A stretch of 64,000 nucleotides of DNA. Source: Trifolium pratense (Eukaryota; Streptophyta; Magnoliopsida; Fabales; Fabaceae). Below, one piece after another: positions 51,607 to 63,594 of this stretch. Positions within the stretch are counted from its first letter, which is position 1. Each line of letters opens with the position of its first letter. The stretch spans positions 19,750,127 to 19,814,126 of the forward strand of contig NC_060062.1 of NCBI RefSeq assembly GCF_020283565.1. Reading direction: 5' to 3'. A program made the translations under genes and the position numbers. The notes beneath the pieces are model-generated. The model made no database searches. It was not told where the DNA came from and worked only from the letters and a program-made list of their open reading frames with translations.

Positions 51607-53994
51607 CTACAATCAACCATAAAAAAAATCATAGAATTAAATATACAATATATTACACACATAACTCAAAATATATTAAAATAGCATAAAATGTTATAAA
51701 AAAAGTTCTTTGTCATTGCTTCTTAACAATTAAATACTCCATTATTAATTAAATCATAGTGGGATCAATTGATCAGTTAATTAAGATAAATAAAACTAAG
51801 GTGTCTAATTTATTAATTAAAGAAAAAGAGTGTTACCATTTTCTTAAATTCTCTACACATAGATCGATAAAAAAATAAAAAAATCAAGAAAATAATAAGA
51901 AGGACATATAAAATGTTGGGATGTTACATTATTAACACCTTATAATAGTTTCATCCTCAAAACTAGAAGTTCGAAAAGATATTTAGGATAGAGTTCCGTC
52001 ACTAACTAAAATTATAGGGTAAGAGAATCACTTTCAAAAAGATGAAGTTAAAGTAGTTTGACACATAAATAAAATATTATCTATATATTAAAATAAAATT
52101 CCCAAGTCTTACATTCAATCACCAAAAATTTAGTTTCGACTTCGAAGTTAGACAATAAAAAAATATTTGAGGTAGATTTTTAAAAGCTCTTTATGTAAGA
52201 TATTCCTTGAAATAAATATCAACATGATAAGAAATTTTAAGAATGAATTAAAAAGTCATGTTTCTTGACAAAAAAAAAAAAAGGTCATGTTTTCACTGCA
52301 CACTTTAATGTCAAGATACATCATTCAAATTGAATAATCCTCATAAAAATTATTTTCAAAAAACATCATTAGAAGAATAGAGAGTCTTTTTCACATATAT
52401 AATAATACATAAAAATAAAGCACCTGTAAAATAATATGGTAGAAACAATAATAATGTTTTTGTCTTTTCAACTCTTCTTTTTTTTTTTTAAAAAAAAAAA
52501 AAAATAGCAACTGGAAAAAAAGTTTTTGTGACAGGTTCCATAAAACAAAATATCGTAAATGAAAAAGGATTTATTTATATAATACATAATACATGTTGAG
52601 CTTGTCATATAAATTGAAAGAACAGAGAAAGACAAAACAAATTTTGAAATAAGTTACAAAAGCACAAACATTATGACGATCACATAAAATTATATCCTAA
52701 AAGGTACAATTTAATTAACTCACAAAATTTTTCTTTGCATAGCCAAACATAATCTGAATTTTTTAGTAGTGGTGGACAATCCTTGTTATATCTGCAAGGG
52801 ATATTAGCTGCATTGTCAAATAAGAAAAAAGAAAAGTTACTAAGAGGTTTTATACTATTGTGTATAAGATAAATTTGAAAATGGTGTAAAAAATAACATA
52901 CTTTTCAAATATTTCTTATCAGCAAAGGATTCAACAAAAAACGTAATAAAAATGATGATCAAAGCATAAATAAACATGTCGATTTTAGTCATATTTTTCT
53001 TATTTTGCATTTTGTAAATGAAATGTTTTTAAACGATTTATATGTAAAATTTTGCATGTTTTGTTATTAAAAAAATTTACCACTTAGATCTTGCAAGAAG
53101 CCATTTTGTAAAATTGGAATTAATGTTAAATGTCTCCAATCAATATATTGTGTAATCCGTTAGCTCACTCAACTTTTAGCACGTAGGAGTAACAAAAAGT
53201 CATTTGTTAATATTTTTATTATTAAACTTCATTATATGTATTTTATTTATATTTTAGTCTTTTCTAATAGATATGAGAAACAATTATTAATGAATGATGA
53301 AAATTATTATTTGTATAGATAATTACTTTTGTCATCCTATCATTTACTCGCGTGCCCTACACCTTTTCGGTTTTACTCTTCCGCTACTTAAGATTCCTTA
53401 CATTTAAAGCAGAAAGTGGCACTGAAGTAACCTTATCTTCTCAAAGACATATGACAATGGCGCGGCTGCCAACATGAAAATATTGCCCCCTAATTTTGTT
53501 ATAAATTATAGGCACGGTTCATTGAACTTTCAATTCACCGCTAAGGTGTGTGATTTCATCACAGATCTCAAGAGACCTTGCATTCACAAATTTGGACAAA
53601 TTTTTTCCTGTTAGATTTTCTTCTTTTCAGATTCAAGGTGAAAGCACTTCCTAATATTCTAAGAGTGTGTTTGGATGAAGGATTTTAATGAGGAAAAATA
53701 ATGTTTGGATGAAGGATTTTCAAGGTGAAGCCACTTAAATTTTTTTAAGTTGATTTTTTATGTCATTAATTAATGTCAACATAAGTTCGTCATTTTCGTT
53801 AAATTTTGAATTAATTTCGTCTAAAATTGTCATGTAATTCCCTCTTAAGTTGTCAGTGTATGCAAATTTGATAGTCACGTAGACGATTTAAATAGAAATT
53901 TGGTAATTAAAAAGACTAACTTAAAACTTTTTAAACATAAAATATCAATTTAAGTCTAAAATAAATGTAAACAATCAAATATACGAATGATCAA
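51607..53994. other. AT-rich spacer
   Basis: No gene. A 30-bp direct repeat (GTTTGGATGAAGGATTTT twice, about 53670-53720) and a long A/T run at about 52478-52505 are the only structured parts. Confidence 0.45.
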
Positions 53995-54830
53995 TGAAAA
54001 CTAGCATAATATCAGTGTGTAGGCACGGGTCGCGGAGTTGCTGCGATATTTTTTATTTATTGTAGAGCAAGTATTGTATATATAGTAAGAAATTAGTCCC
54101 ATTATAAAATTATTCGTTGTTGTAAATATTGTTGTCTGGTGTATGATAAGAGGTTAGGGGTTAGAAAAATAGGTCCTCATATATTCATATATAAATAGAA
54201 TTGTAAGTCCCTATAAAAATTATAAAAAATAGACACACATATTAATATGTGAGTAGAAATATAAATCTCCGTAGAAATTATAAAAACATAGGCACACATA
54301 TTAATATGTGAGTAGAAATATAAATCTCCGTAGAAATTATAAAAACATAGGCACACATATTTATATATGAGTAGAAATATAAGTTCCCGTAGAAATTATA
54401 AAAAAGTAGACAAACATATTTATATATGAGTAAAAATATAGGTATGCGTAAAAATCATAAGAAAAAAGTAGACACGCGTATTAATATATGAGTAAAAATA
54501 TAGATCGCATAAGAATTATAAAAAAGTAGACACACGTATTAAGATATGAATAGAAATATAGGTCCAAATAATATTATAAAAAAATAGTCAACTTTACAAA
54601 TATATATAGTGTAGGTCTAAGAGAAATCACCAAAAAACAATTTGGTCCTAGTATTGATATATGAGTATAAATATAAGCCTCGTATAAATTATCAAAAAAT
54701 AGACAACCTTATTAATATATGAGTAAAAATATAGGTCCCAATAATAATCACAAAAAAATTAAGTTATCTTATTAATATATGAGTATAAATATGTCACGTA
54801 GAAATTATAAAAAATAAACTCTATTAATAG
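53995..54830. repeat. ~60-bp-unit tandem array with CTAG/GCACGGG head
   Basis: After a head ACTAGCATAATATCAG with GGCACGGGTC, about ten units follow from roughly 54185. Each unit has ACACATATTAATATGTGAGT, then AGAAATATA, then CCGTAGAAATTATAAA. Two neighbouring units near 54240-54350 are nearly identical; others are diverged. Related pieces lie at 33239-34200 and, inverted or scattered, at 55900-55960 and 56300-56560. Confidence 0.75.
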
Positions 54831-54983
54831 GAAAATGTTAAACAATGCCCCTGAGGCACTCTTTAAGTATCTTAAATAATAGTAAGTTTTTGATAAAATT
54901 TTATGGAAATGTGTGAAGTGAAGACATTTAAAATTGAAATATTTTACTTTTTTTTTTTAAATGGATTGCGTAAAGTGTCCTAT
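54830..54983. mobile_element. Partial copy of the 184-bp Mutator-type MITE
   Basis: GGAAAATGTTAAACAATGCCCC and GAGGCACTCTTTAAG match the family. The right end is eroded (GTAAAGTGTCC). Confidence 0.5.
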
Positions 54984-55117
54984 GAATAAAAATATATGTC
55001 TCATATAAATAGTAGAAATAAAATATAAAAACATTGTGTAATAAAGTATAATGATTATAATAATATTGTTGTAAAAAAAATATTATAATAATATTATTTG
55101 GATAAAACATACATGTG

Positions 55118-55680
55118 ATACCATAGGTGCTGTTTTTACTATGTTCTAATTAAAATTTGACACGTGTACCATTATGCTTACTCAGTTTAACGCCGTTCGT
55201 TCAACGGTTCTCCATTCTATCCGCATCCTTTTTTTTTATGAGAAAACACCAACTTCCTTCTTTTTCAATACTCCCACCATGTTTCAATTTGTTCATTTAG
55301 TGAGACTCATATAATAAGGTCTAACAAGTCTTTGTTCATTTAGCGAGACTCATATAATAGAGTCTAACAAGTCGAGGCTCTTGATGAGGAAATTGGCAAT
55401 CGTCGGTAAGTTGTTGTTAAGTTAAAGTTCGGCGAAAGGCAACCGGCGGCGGCGACGAGGGAGGAGGTTGATGCAGGAAACAGAGTATCATGGATAAAGA
55501 AGCAGACGACGATAATGGTTGTTGAGGGAGCAAATAATATGGATTAAAAAGTGGTGGTGTTAACTCGTTTCCGTAAAAATACAAAACAGAAACTTAACAA
55601 CGTTAAAAGAGAGAGACAAACGGTACACATGTTTCTATTTTATTGGGAACAGTAAAAACAATACCTATGATACTGTAGGT
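55118..55680. mobile_element. Inverted-repeat element with an unlike GC-richer centre
   Basis: Left ATACCATAGGTGCTGTTTTT; the right end read inward is CCTACAGTATCATAGGTATT then GTTTTTACTG. The interior at about 55390-55510 (GGCAACCGGCGGCGGCGACG, in part) is GC-rich and coding-like in composition, but no protein was recognised. Exact ends not settled. Confidence 0.6.
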
Positions 55681-55689
55681 AAATTTTGT

Positions 55690-56758
55690 CCATGTTATTT
55701 TATTAAAATCATGTAAATAAATTTAATAAATAGTAAATACCTATGAAATAACCTATTTACCCTTCTCTAACCATCTTTATTTTTTGAGACCTATTAATTT
55801 GATGGGTATTTGAGTCCTTTTAAACATTATTTTATCTTTTTATCAATTACATATTGTGTAATAAGGCTTTGTTTATTTTTATGCCCACATTGACTTATAT
55901 TTCTACTCATATATAAATACGCGTGCCTATGTTTTTATAATTTCTACGGATTGACGACAACTTATCACATATATAATAGTTATTTGAAAAAAAAATTTGA
56001 GGCGATATTTTGTCTAGTGAATATTAGCTATTCATAAAAATTAACCTTTTGCAAGAGAGATTTCTACAATGTATTAAATATGACTACAGAAAAAAAAATT
56101 AAAACTTTTGAAATACAAAATATATAAAAATTAATATTTAATTCATCCCCTTGTCAAAATAAGTTAAACTTTTGGTAGAGAGATTTCTATAGTGTATTAA
56201 AAATGATCGCGGAAAAAATTTAAAATTTCGAATATTATATATGAGTTGATTTAAAAGCATGAACCAAAAGTTGTGACAAAAAATATTTGGGGTTATGAAA
56301 AAATTAGGTAATATGTGATTAAAAATATAAGTTTGTATTGAAATTATAAAATAATAGGCATGCGAATTAATATATGAATAGAAATATATGTTCCCATATA
56401 GAAATTATAAAAAAAATCAGGCATGTGTATTAATATATGAGTAGAAATATAGATCCCTACAGAAAATATAAGAAAATAGGCATGCGTACGTATTAATATA
56501 TAAGTAAAAATATAATTCCGTATTAATATATTGTAATAGAGAATGTCTGAATGTGGGCATAAGAATAAACAAAGACTTATTACACAGTATGTAATTGATA
56601 AAAAGAGACAACAAAAAAGTTGATAAAAAGATAAAATAATGTATAAAATGACTTAAATACCCTTCAAATTAATAGGTGTCAAAAAATAAAAATGATTAGA
56701 GAAGAGTAGATAGTTCATTTCATAAGTATCTCTTTTATTAAATTTACATGATGATCAT
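55690..56758. mobile_element. ~1.07-kb element with ~200-bp inverted arms
   Basis: The left arm, about 55690-55900, and right arm, about 56525-56755, are inverted. Shared text includes CATGTAAAT, CTATTAATTTGA.GGGTATTT, TTTATCTTTTTATCAA and TTATGCCCACATT. The interior contains units of the 60-bp family. Arms differ by many substitutions, so this copy is old. Confidence 0.65.
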
Positions 56759-57156
56759 CCATTGATAGGATCATATATATTTATGAGCTGTACGAACAAT
56801 TACTATTGGGACCACAATTCACTATTTAGAAAATAATTTTGGTCCACCATATATGCAAAGACATAGTGGAAGTAGCTTCAAAATCTCCCATCATTCCATA
56901 AGATCCACTAATGTAATGTACTATTTCGGTCCCCCCTCCTCTCCACCATACCTGAACAATATTTAACGTACCCAAGAAAGGTCATGGAACCCTCTGGCTA
57001 AGGGTCGGCATCTCCTTTTCAGCCACCCTAATCAATTAAGCAACATGTCATTTTCAGAGTCACACCTCATGACATGACTAGTACGTTATGTAATATGACT
57101 CATGAACAGTGGCGCAAGAAAAAAAATTCGGATGGACTACTCAAAAAAGTTATATG

Positions 57157-57247
57157 TTTTTTTTTGTTTGAAATGAACCAGGGATCGAACCCAGAACTTA
57201 TAACGTACTATTCGAATCTTTCACCACTAGATCAAACCTAGTGGCTT
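57157..57247 (-). repeat. tRNA-derived SINE, antisense
   Basis: Read on the minus strand: AAGCCACTAGGTTTGATCTA head, box-A-like TGATCTAGTGGTGAAAG, box B TGGGTTCGATCCC, then a short A-rich tail. Same family as 32178-32281. Confidence 0.72.
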
Positions 57248-57602
57248 AAAAAAACTATATGTTCAAAAAAAGAAAACTGATCATATTGTATATAAAAATT
57301 AAAGTGAACTTGATTATTAAAAAAGAAATTGTATGTTTTTCTTGATAGATAGAAAAAATGATAAACAATTGAAAACTCACCTACACAAAGTGGAGGGACC
57401 GATTATTTGTAAACAAAAAAGGAATTAGTTTTTACTCAGACAAAAAAGTTAACGAAGGAGTTAATAGTGGATATATATAGATATGAAAAATTATCTTTTT
57501 CAAAGAGAATGAGTTTGCTTTAGTGGGTTCAAAAGCCATTAAAGAGAAAAAATTGAATATTGATATCTACTAGAATCAAATTACCCATGACATTAAACAT
57601 AT

Positions 57603-58285
57603 GATTTTTTTCCCAAAATATACCCCTCTCCCTCTCTTATTTCCCGTAATACCCCCCTCTCAAATTTTTTTCCCGTAATGCACCTCTGACACAAGACAAA
57701 CTTGATAGCACCATTTGAAATGGCTACATGTACATGTGATAGCGCCATTTAGAATGGCTACATTGACTGGAATCTGCTTTTTACTGTGTCTCCTGTACCA
57801 GATGTCTCCTTGTCACATGTAGCCATTTGAAATGGCGCCATTGACCAAGCATGTAGCCATTCAGAATGGCGCCATCTCCTTGTTGTTTTTTCCTGTCTCC
57901 TGCGCGTGGACGAATGGACGAATTCGGCAAAAAAGAGCGCCTATGTGGTTTATGTAGAATGCCGGATCATAACAGCAAGCCACACGCAGGAGACAGGAAA
58001 AAACAACAAGGAGATGGCGCCATTCTGAATGGCTACATGCTTGGTCAATGGCGCCATTTCAAATGGCTACATGTGACAAGGAGACATCTGGTACAGGAGA
58101 CACAGTAAAAAGCAGATTCCAGTCAATGTAGCCATTCTAAATGGCGCTATCACATGTACATGTAGCCATTTCAAATGGTGCTATCAAGTTTGTCTTGTGT
58201 CAGAGGTGCATTACGGGAAAAAAATTTGAGAGGGGGTATTACGGGAAATAAGAGAGGGAGAGGGGTATATTTTGGGAAAAAAATC
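57603..58285. mobile_element. Foldback MULE derivative, ~306-bp arms around a 70-bp core
   Basis: The arms 57603-57909 and 57980-58285 are inverted and close to identical by reading. They begin GATTTTTTTCCC as in the 15424 element. The 9-bp duplication TTAAACATA lies at 57593-57601 and 58286-58294, with one extra T on the left. The core encodes MDEFGKKERLCGLCRMPDHN, the MULE transposase knuckle region, on the + strand. Four palindromes per arm sit at 57711, 57744, 57822 and 57856. Confidence 0.9.
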
Positions 58286-58467
58286 TTAAACATAAGGATA
58301 TCAATATCCACTAGGTTATTTTGTTCAATTGATATTAAAACGCACAAATAAATATATGTAGGATACATAGTTAATTTTATAAAACTATCAAAAATATTTT
58401 AATAATTTCATATTTTCTTCGGATGGACTGTTGCACACATATCAGCCCACACCTAGTTGCATCACTG

Positions 58468-59500
58468 CTCAAGAACCATGCAAATAGAGCCACATTGCAT
58501 AAACTTTGAATTCATGTGGTAAATTCTACTATTTTGCTAGATATATAGTTATTAATATAATAACGGTGTTATGATCATGAGTTAGTTTTAGGTTGATTTT
58601 TAAGAGGGAAAATATTCCATGTTAGAAAATGGTTGTTGAGGAAGATGCTGCAATACTTAAACACTGAAGATATAGGTGAAAATTGTTAAGAGAAGTCACA
58701 CATTGATTGCGAGATGACCTGAATATGTGTTTATAAAGTAGATGCAATTTTCACCTTACAAGTCAATTTTGTAGGGTTGAGTTAGACCCAACATCAATTT
58801 TCTAAGATATATATTGGATTAAAAATGGAATGACCAATGAGAATCCTTTTAGAATAGTTTGTTAACCTTTACGTGGTTTGCACAAATACAACAAACTTAT
58901 CTCTAATTGTATAATTATGTTTCTTACACTCCATTCATGCATTTGAAAAGATAATTTTGATATAAGATTAAGTGAGAAAAAGTCCAAATTCAGGTGTTTT
59001 TATAATATGTAAGAATAGTGTATTTTCAATACAACACACCACATGAAAAGTAATCGTTCACCAAAAGTCACAATCATATGTGTCTAGTCATATTTTTGAA
59101 ATCAAGGGGGTTGCGTCTATTCACTTTCAGTGAAGTAATAATGATCATGAAACAACACATCTAATCAAATCTATATGAAGAGATACAACAATTGGGACTC
59201 AGTATAACATGAAAAAAACGCCTATGCCAAGTTTCAAACTATCCAATGGGTGTTGAGGAATGCACGCAAGCAGGGCGCCGCCTAACACCCTCAAAATGAG
59301 ACTCGATGTGTGTTTATAAGTGAGAACAATTCTCACCTTACAAGTCAATTTTGTAAGGTTGAGTTAGAACTTGATAGCAATGGCGGGCCTAGCGGATGGT
59401 CATATGATGTGAGACTTTTTAATGGGTAATAGTAATACTATATGTTTATATACCATTCAAACAATTATTTTTTGAATCCTGATAAAATTGTGGTGGTTAA
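58468..59500. other. Spacer with two LTR/TRIM-like pieces
   Basis: Two related stretches, near 58680-58800 and 59280-59380, share GTGTTTATAA, TTCTCACCTTACAAGTCAAT and TTTGTAAGGTTGAGTTAG, as in common legume LTR or TRIM ends. No full element and no gene were found. Confidence 0.5.
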
Positions 59501-59507
59501 ACAGTGT

Positions 59508-61991
59508 AATGATGACCTTCTCCAATGGCAGGAAACAGAGGAAAATTTTTTGCAGCAAAAATCCAAATTGGAGTGGCTAAAATTGGGTATGAGAATAACA
59601 GCTACTTCCATGCCTCCATAAGAACCAAATCTATTTCAAAAAGCATGTGTTACACAAAGAGGATGGTACCCAACTTACTGTCCAAGAAGATATAGAAGAA
59701 GAGGTTATTAATTTCTACTCTAAGCTCATGAGCACGGCTGACAATGAATTAACTGGTGTTGACATCACTGTGATGATGGAAGGTCCCCAACTTAGCAATG
59801 AGCAAAGGGAAAAACTGGTTATTCCCATCACTGATAAAGAGATTGAAGATGATTTGCAGAGTATTGGTGACCTAAAGTCCCCGGGAATTGATGGCTATGG
59901 GGCTTACTTCTTTAAGAAAGAGTGATATATAGTGAAAACTGATGTGTTGAGAGCTGCTCATGATTTCTTTGAGAATGGTAGACTATATAAGGCAGCTAAC
60001 TGCACTCTTGTAACTTTGATCCCAAAAACTAATGAGGCTAAGAGAATCAAGGAGTATAGGCCTATATCTTGCTACAACACTATATACAAGATAATTTCAA
60101 AAGTCCTAACCAAAAGAATGAGGGAGGTGATGACTAACATTGTTTTGTCAGAACCAAGCTGCTTTTGTGCCAGGTCAGATCATTCACAATCACATCCTGC
60201 TAACTTATGAATTGATTAAAGGGTACAATAGAAAAGGGGGTACCCCTAGATGTATGATGCAACTTGACATTCAAAAAGCTTATGACACCATCGACTGGAA
60301 AACTATGGAATGTGTGCTTAATGAAGTTGGTTTCCCAAAAAAGTTTACAAACTGGATCATGATAGCTGTAACTTCTGTCTCTTATAGATTTAACATCAAT
60401 GAGAACTATACCAACATTATGAAGGCTAACCATGGTCTTCGTCAAGGGGACCTTATCTCTCCTCTTTTATTTGTCATCATGATGGAGTACTTAAACCGAT
60501 GCTTTCAAAAGATGCAAAAGAATCATAATTTCAATTTTCATGCCAAATGCGAGAAATTCGACCTCGCCAATCTTTATTTTGCTGATGACCTCTTATTATT
60601 TGCCAGAGGTGATAAGGGTTCTGTTACAATTATGATGGACACCTTTGACAAGTTCTCTAAGTCAACCGGTCTCAGATTCAACCCCTCAAAATGTTGCATC
60701 TTCTTTGGTGGTGTAGACCAAAGCACTAAGAATGATATCAAAAAAATCACTCATTTTGACGAAGATACGCTTCCTTTCAGATACCTTGGAATTCTTATGA
60801 CTAGTAAGAAATTAGCTATTCACAATTACATGGGCTTGATTGTTAGAATTGTTGGGAGAATCACTCACTGGAGTTCTAAACTTCTAAGTTATGCTGGGAG
60901 AATTCAGCTTCTCAACAGTGTGATTTTTGCTATGACTAATTACTGGCTGCAGTGCCTACCTTTCCCTAAAGCAGTGATTAAAAAAATTAACTCTATTTGT
61001 CGTACTTTCCTTTGGACTGGTAGTATACAGAAAAGTCGTAAAGTCCCTATTGCTTGGAAATCTGTTTGTCAGCCTAAGAGAAATGGTGGTCTGAATATCA
61101 TTGACCTTGAGGTGTGGAACCGCATTACATTGCTGAAGCTTCTTTGGAACTTAAGTGGCAAATCGGACACGGACAACCTTTGGAAGAAATGGGTCCATGC
61201 GTACTACATTAAAAATCGGCATATATTATGGAGGCACGTGTTCCGGATAAGGCGTCCTGGATTATGAAAGCTATTATGCAGCAACGCGAGGATATCCGTC
61301 AAAATCAAGTGTGGATAGAGATGTTGAATACCCCAAAATTCAACATGAAAAAGATGTATATGGCAGTTCATGATAGAGCTCAAAAGGTTGTGTGGAGAAC
61401 CTTGTTTTATGGTAACGTGGCACGACCTAGAGCTCTTATTACCCTCTGGCATGCTTGTCATGAGAGGTTGGCTACTCGCGATCGCCTTCACAAATATGGA
61501 GCAATTGACATAATTCATTCTTGCTTCTGCAATACGGAGGAAACACAACGACACCTGATGTTTAATTGCAGTGAAACAAAGGGTATTTGGAGAAAAGTCC
61601 TAGATTGGATCCAGGTTGATCATAACCCTTTGGGTTGGCGCCAAGAGATGGAATGGATTATACAGCAGACAAAGGAAAAGGGAGATCGTGCTAAGATCCT
61701 GAAGCTGACTTTTACCGAAAGTGTTTATGAAATATGGAGGTATAGGAATGCTACTAGCTTTGGTAATGTTGATATGAACCAACATACTGATAGCAAAATA
61801 ATTGACACTATAGTATATAGAGGTTAGACCAATAGAAACTTAAGACGCACCTAGCTAAACTAATGATGTAAACTAGCTAGTTTTTGGTTGTTTTGTCCAT
61901 TTTTGATACTTTGGGCTGGATCCTTGCAATCGCCTTGTACCTGATAGTTTTTTTTTTGTTTAATCAAAGTTTTCATTGATTAAAAAAAAAA
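59508..61991 (+). pseudogene. 5'-truncated LINE (L1-type) with RT and zf-RVT, disrupted
   Basis: Reverse transcriptase blocks appear in order: KSPGIDGYGAYFFKK, then LVTLIPKTNEAKRIKEYRPI, AAFVPGQIIHNHILL, LDIQKAYDTIDW, NHGLRQGDLISPLLFVIMM and the catalytic LYFADDLLLFARG. The zf-RVT region follows (VVWRTLFYGNVARP, CFCNTEETQRHLMFNC). It is broken by a stop near 59923, a frameshift near 60140-60200, another near 61228-61267, and a probable one-base loss near 59587. The endonuclease half is missing. A T- and A-rich tail ends near 61991. It is nonfunctional; the FADD catalytic pair survives. Confidence 0.9.
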
Positions 61992-62657
61992 CAATTTTTT
62001 TTTTATGTTATTAAAACAATTATAAGTTAAAATAAATACAAAATACTTTTCATAGATAACATTACTAATATTTTATGATACAGTAGAAATAATAATAAAG
62101 GGATAAAATATGTCTCACCAATAATAAAATATAATGATTTGGTTGAAGTTTCGTCTAATAACGATACATCTACTAGATTTAATTATATTGATGTGTTTCT
62201 AATTAAGCTATGCCACCCTTTACAATAATATCTGTATGATAATTGTCACTTGGAGATTATATTTTTTACAATAAAGTTGATACAATAAAGTTGATAATTG
62301 AATACATGATCTCTAATATAATGATTTGGTTGAAGTTTCGTCTAATAACGATACATCTACTAGATTTAATTATATTGATGTGTTTCTAATTAAGCTATGT
62401 CACCCTTTACAATAATATATATGTATAATATAATTGTCACTTGGAGATTATATTTTTTACAATAAAGCTGATAATTGAATACATGATCTCTAATATACTA
62501 TTTAAACATTTTATCACTAGATCAAATCTAATGGCTTACTGTTACTTGGAGATCAAGAGAATATACATACTATCTAAGCTAAAATAGAGGTGAAATTGAG
62601 ATCAATGTTGGGGTGGCAAGGTATATCCAAAAAACTAATATAATAATCTCCATTGAC
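61992..62657. other. Spacer containing a 187-bp tandem duplication
   Basis: Segment 62131-62317 is repeated as 62318 to about 62500 (TAATGATTTGGTTGAAGTTTC start), with a few substitutions and small indels. A short SINE-head remnant (ATCACTAGATCAAATCTAAT) lies at 62511-62537. Confidence 0.7.
62131..62500. repeat. Two-unit tandem duplication, 187-bp period
   Basis: Offset 187 bp between matching starts. Second unit shorter by a few bases. About 150-500 bp downstream of the P450 stop codon, so it may lie in or next to its 3' UTR. Confidence 0.88.
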
Positions 62658-63186
62658 TTATTTGATTCTGCAAAATCTTGTGGGTAGACCTTGCAGAGGG
62701 ATTGGGAATGGGCTATATTGGACTCCACTCTGATTTTCCACTACCTCCCACCTGCCAATCAAATTATTGAACACAACCAAATAAATTATGAGCACACTGA
62801 TATTGCATATATAAATAAAATAAACAAATTAAAATTTTGACAAAATAAATTCAAAATTAAAATATACCTAAATTTGGTTACTAGATGGTGAATTAATATC
62901 AACATATTCAATTTGGCTAGCTCATTTCCTGGGCAAGAGTGCACTCCAATGCCAAATGGCATAAATGTATTGGGCTTTGGAGCAAACTGCAACCATCAAG
63001 AAGCATTATTAGTGATATGTTTTTTTAACACTCTAATACACATCTTATTTGAAGATGTACCGATATACCATTGAAATGGATAATTCTGATAAGTTTGAAA
63101 ATTATAAATACCATTTGTGGAACTATCAAAATTATCCAACTCAATGGTGTACATGTCTAAGTGTATTGAAACATTTACCATGTTTT

Positions 63187-63234
<48 letters not shown>

Positions 63235-63594
63235 TAGCTAAAAAACCTAAGTGGTGGACGAAGTTGTTAATGTCAAAACATAGCATACCTCAAACCTTGA
63301 TGGATCAAAGCTGTGAGGTGCAGGGTAGAATTCTGGATTATGATGGATGTTTCTGAATAGTGGCATTACTTTCCAACCCTTTGGTATTAAATATCCTTAA
63401 TAGTTGCATAAAAGAACATTTTAGAAATTAATCATGCATGTATATGAAATAAGAATTGCTTTTGAAAATGAAATTTCCTATAAATGTACAAAAAACATTC
63501 GTGTAAAACTCTTACCTTTGTATACCACATCAACCACAGCTTCTCTAAAAGTAAATGATATAATACTTGCCATCCTTAGACTTTCCAATATTAC
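62658..63594 (-). CDS. CYP707A: CYP707A-like cytochrome P450 (ABA 8'-hydroxylase), 3' part
   Basis: ER-bound haem monooxygenase; CYP707A enzymes inactivate abscisic acid by 8'-hydroxylation. Four last exons on the minus strand: 63516-63594, 63289-63395, 62868-62986 and 62658-62751, all GT-AG and in phase, giving 132 residues and a stop. Motifs: ESLR (K-helix ExxR), SFTFREAVVDVVYKGYLI, GYLIPKGWKVMPLFRNIHH, FDPSRFE (PERF region), and the haem loop FMPFGIGVHSCPGNELAKL with its Cys ligand. The tail is YSPFPIPLQGLPTRF. This order and spelling match CYP707A rather than other P450s. No upstream exon is visible in the last 400 bases, so the 5' part lies beyond the window or behind a long intron. Not decayed in what is seen. 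Confidence 0.92.
63054..63168. repeat. Imperfect hairpin in a P450 intron
   Basis: GATGTACCGATATACCATTG and, downstream, CCAACTCAATGGTGTACATG pair as stems, with AATTATCCA and TGGATAATT inside. About 115 bp in all, followed by a (TA)n tract at 63190-63229. Confidence 0.6.

Larger units (their letters stand above)
57107..58467. mobile_element. hAT element (CAGTGGCGCAAG) carrying a nested SINE and foldback MULE
   Basis: Left CAGTGGCGCAAG, right TTGCATCACTG. Flanks CTCATGAA and CTCAAGAA agree at 7 of 8. GGATGGACT occurs just inside each end. Of the 1361 bp, about 680 are the nested element at 57603. Related in ends to the hAT at 14431. Confidence 0.75.
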
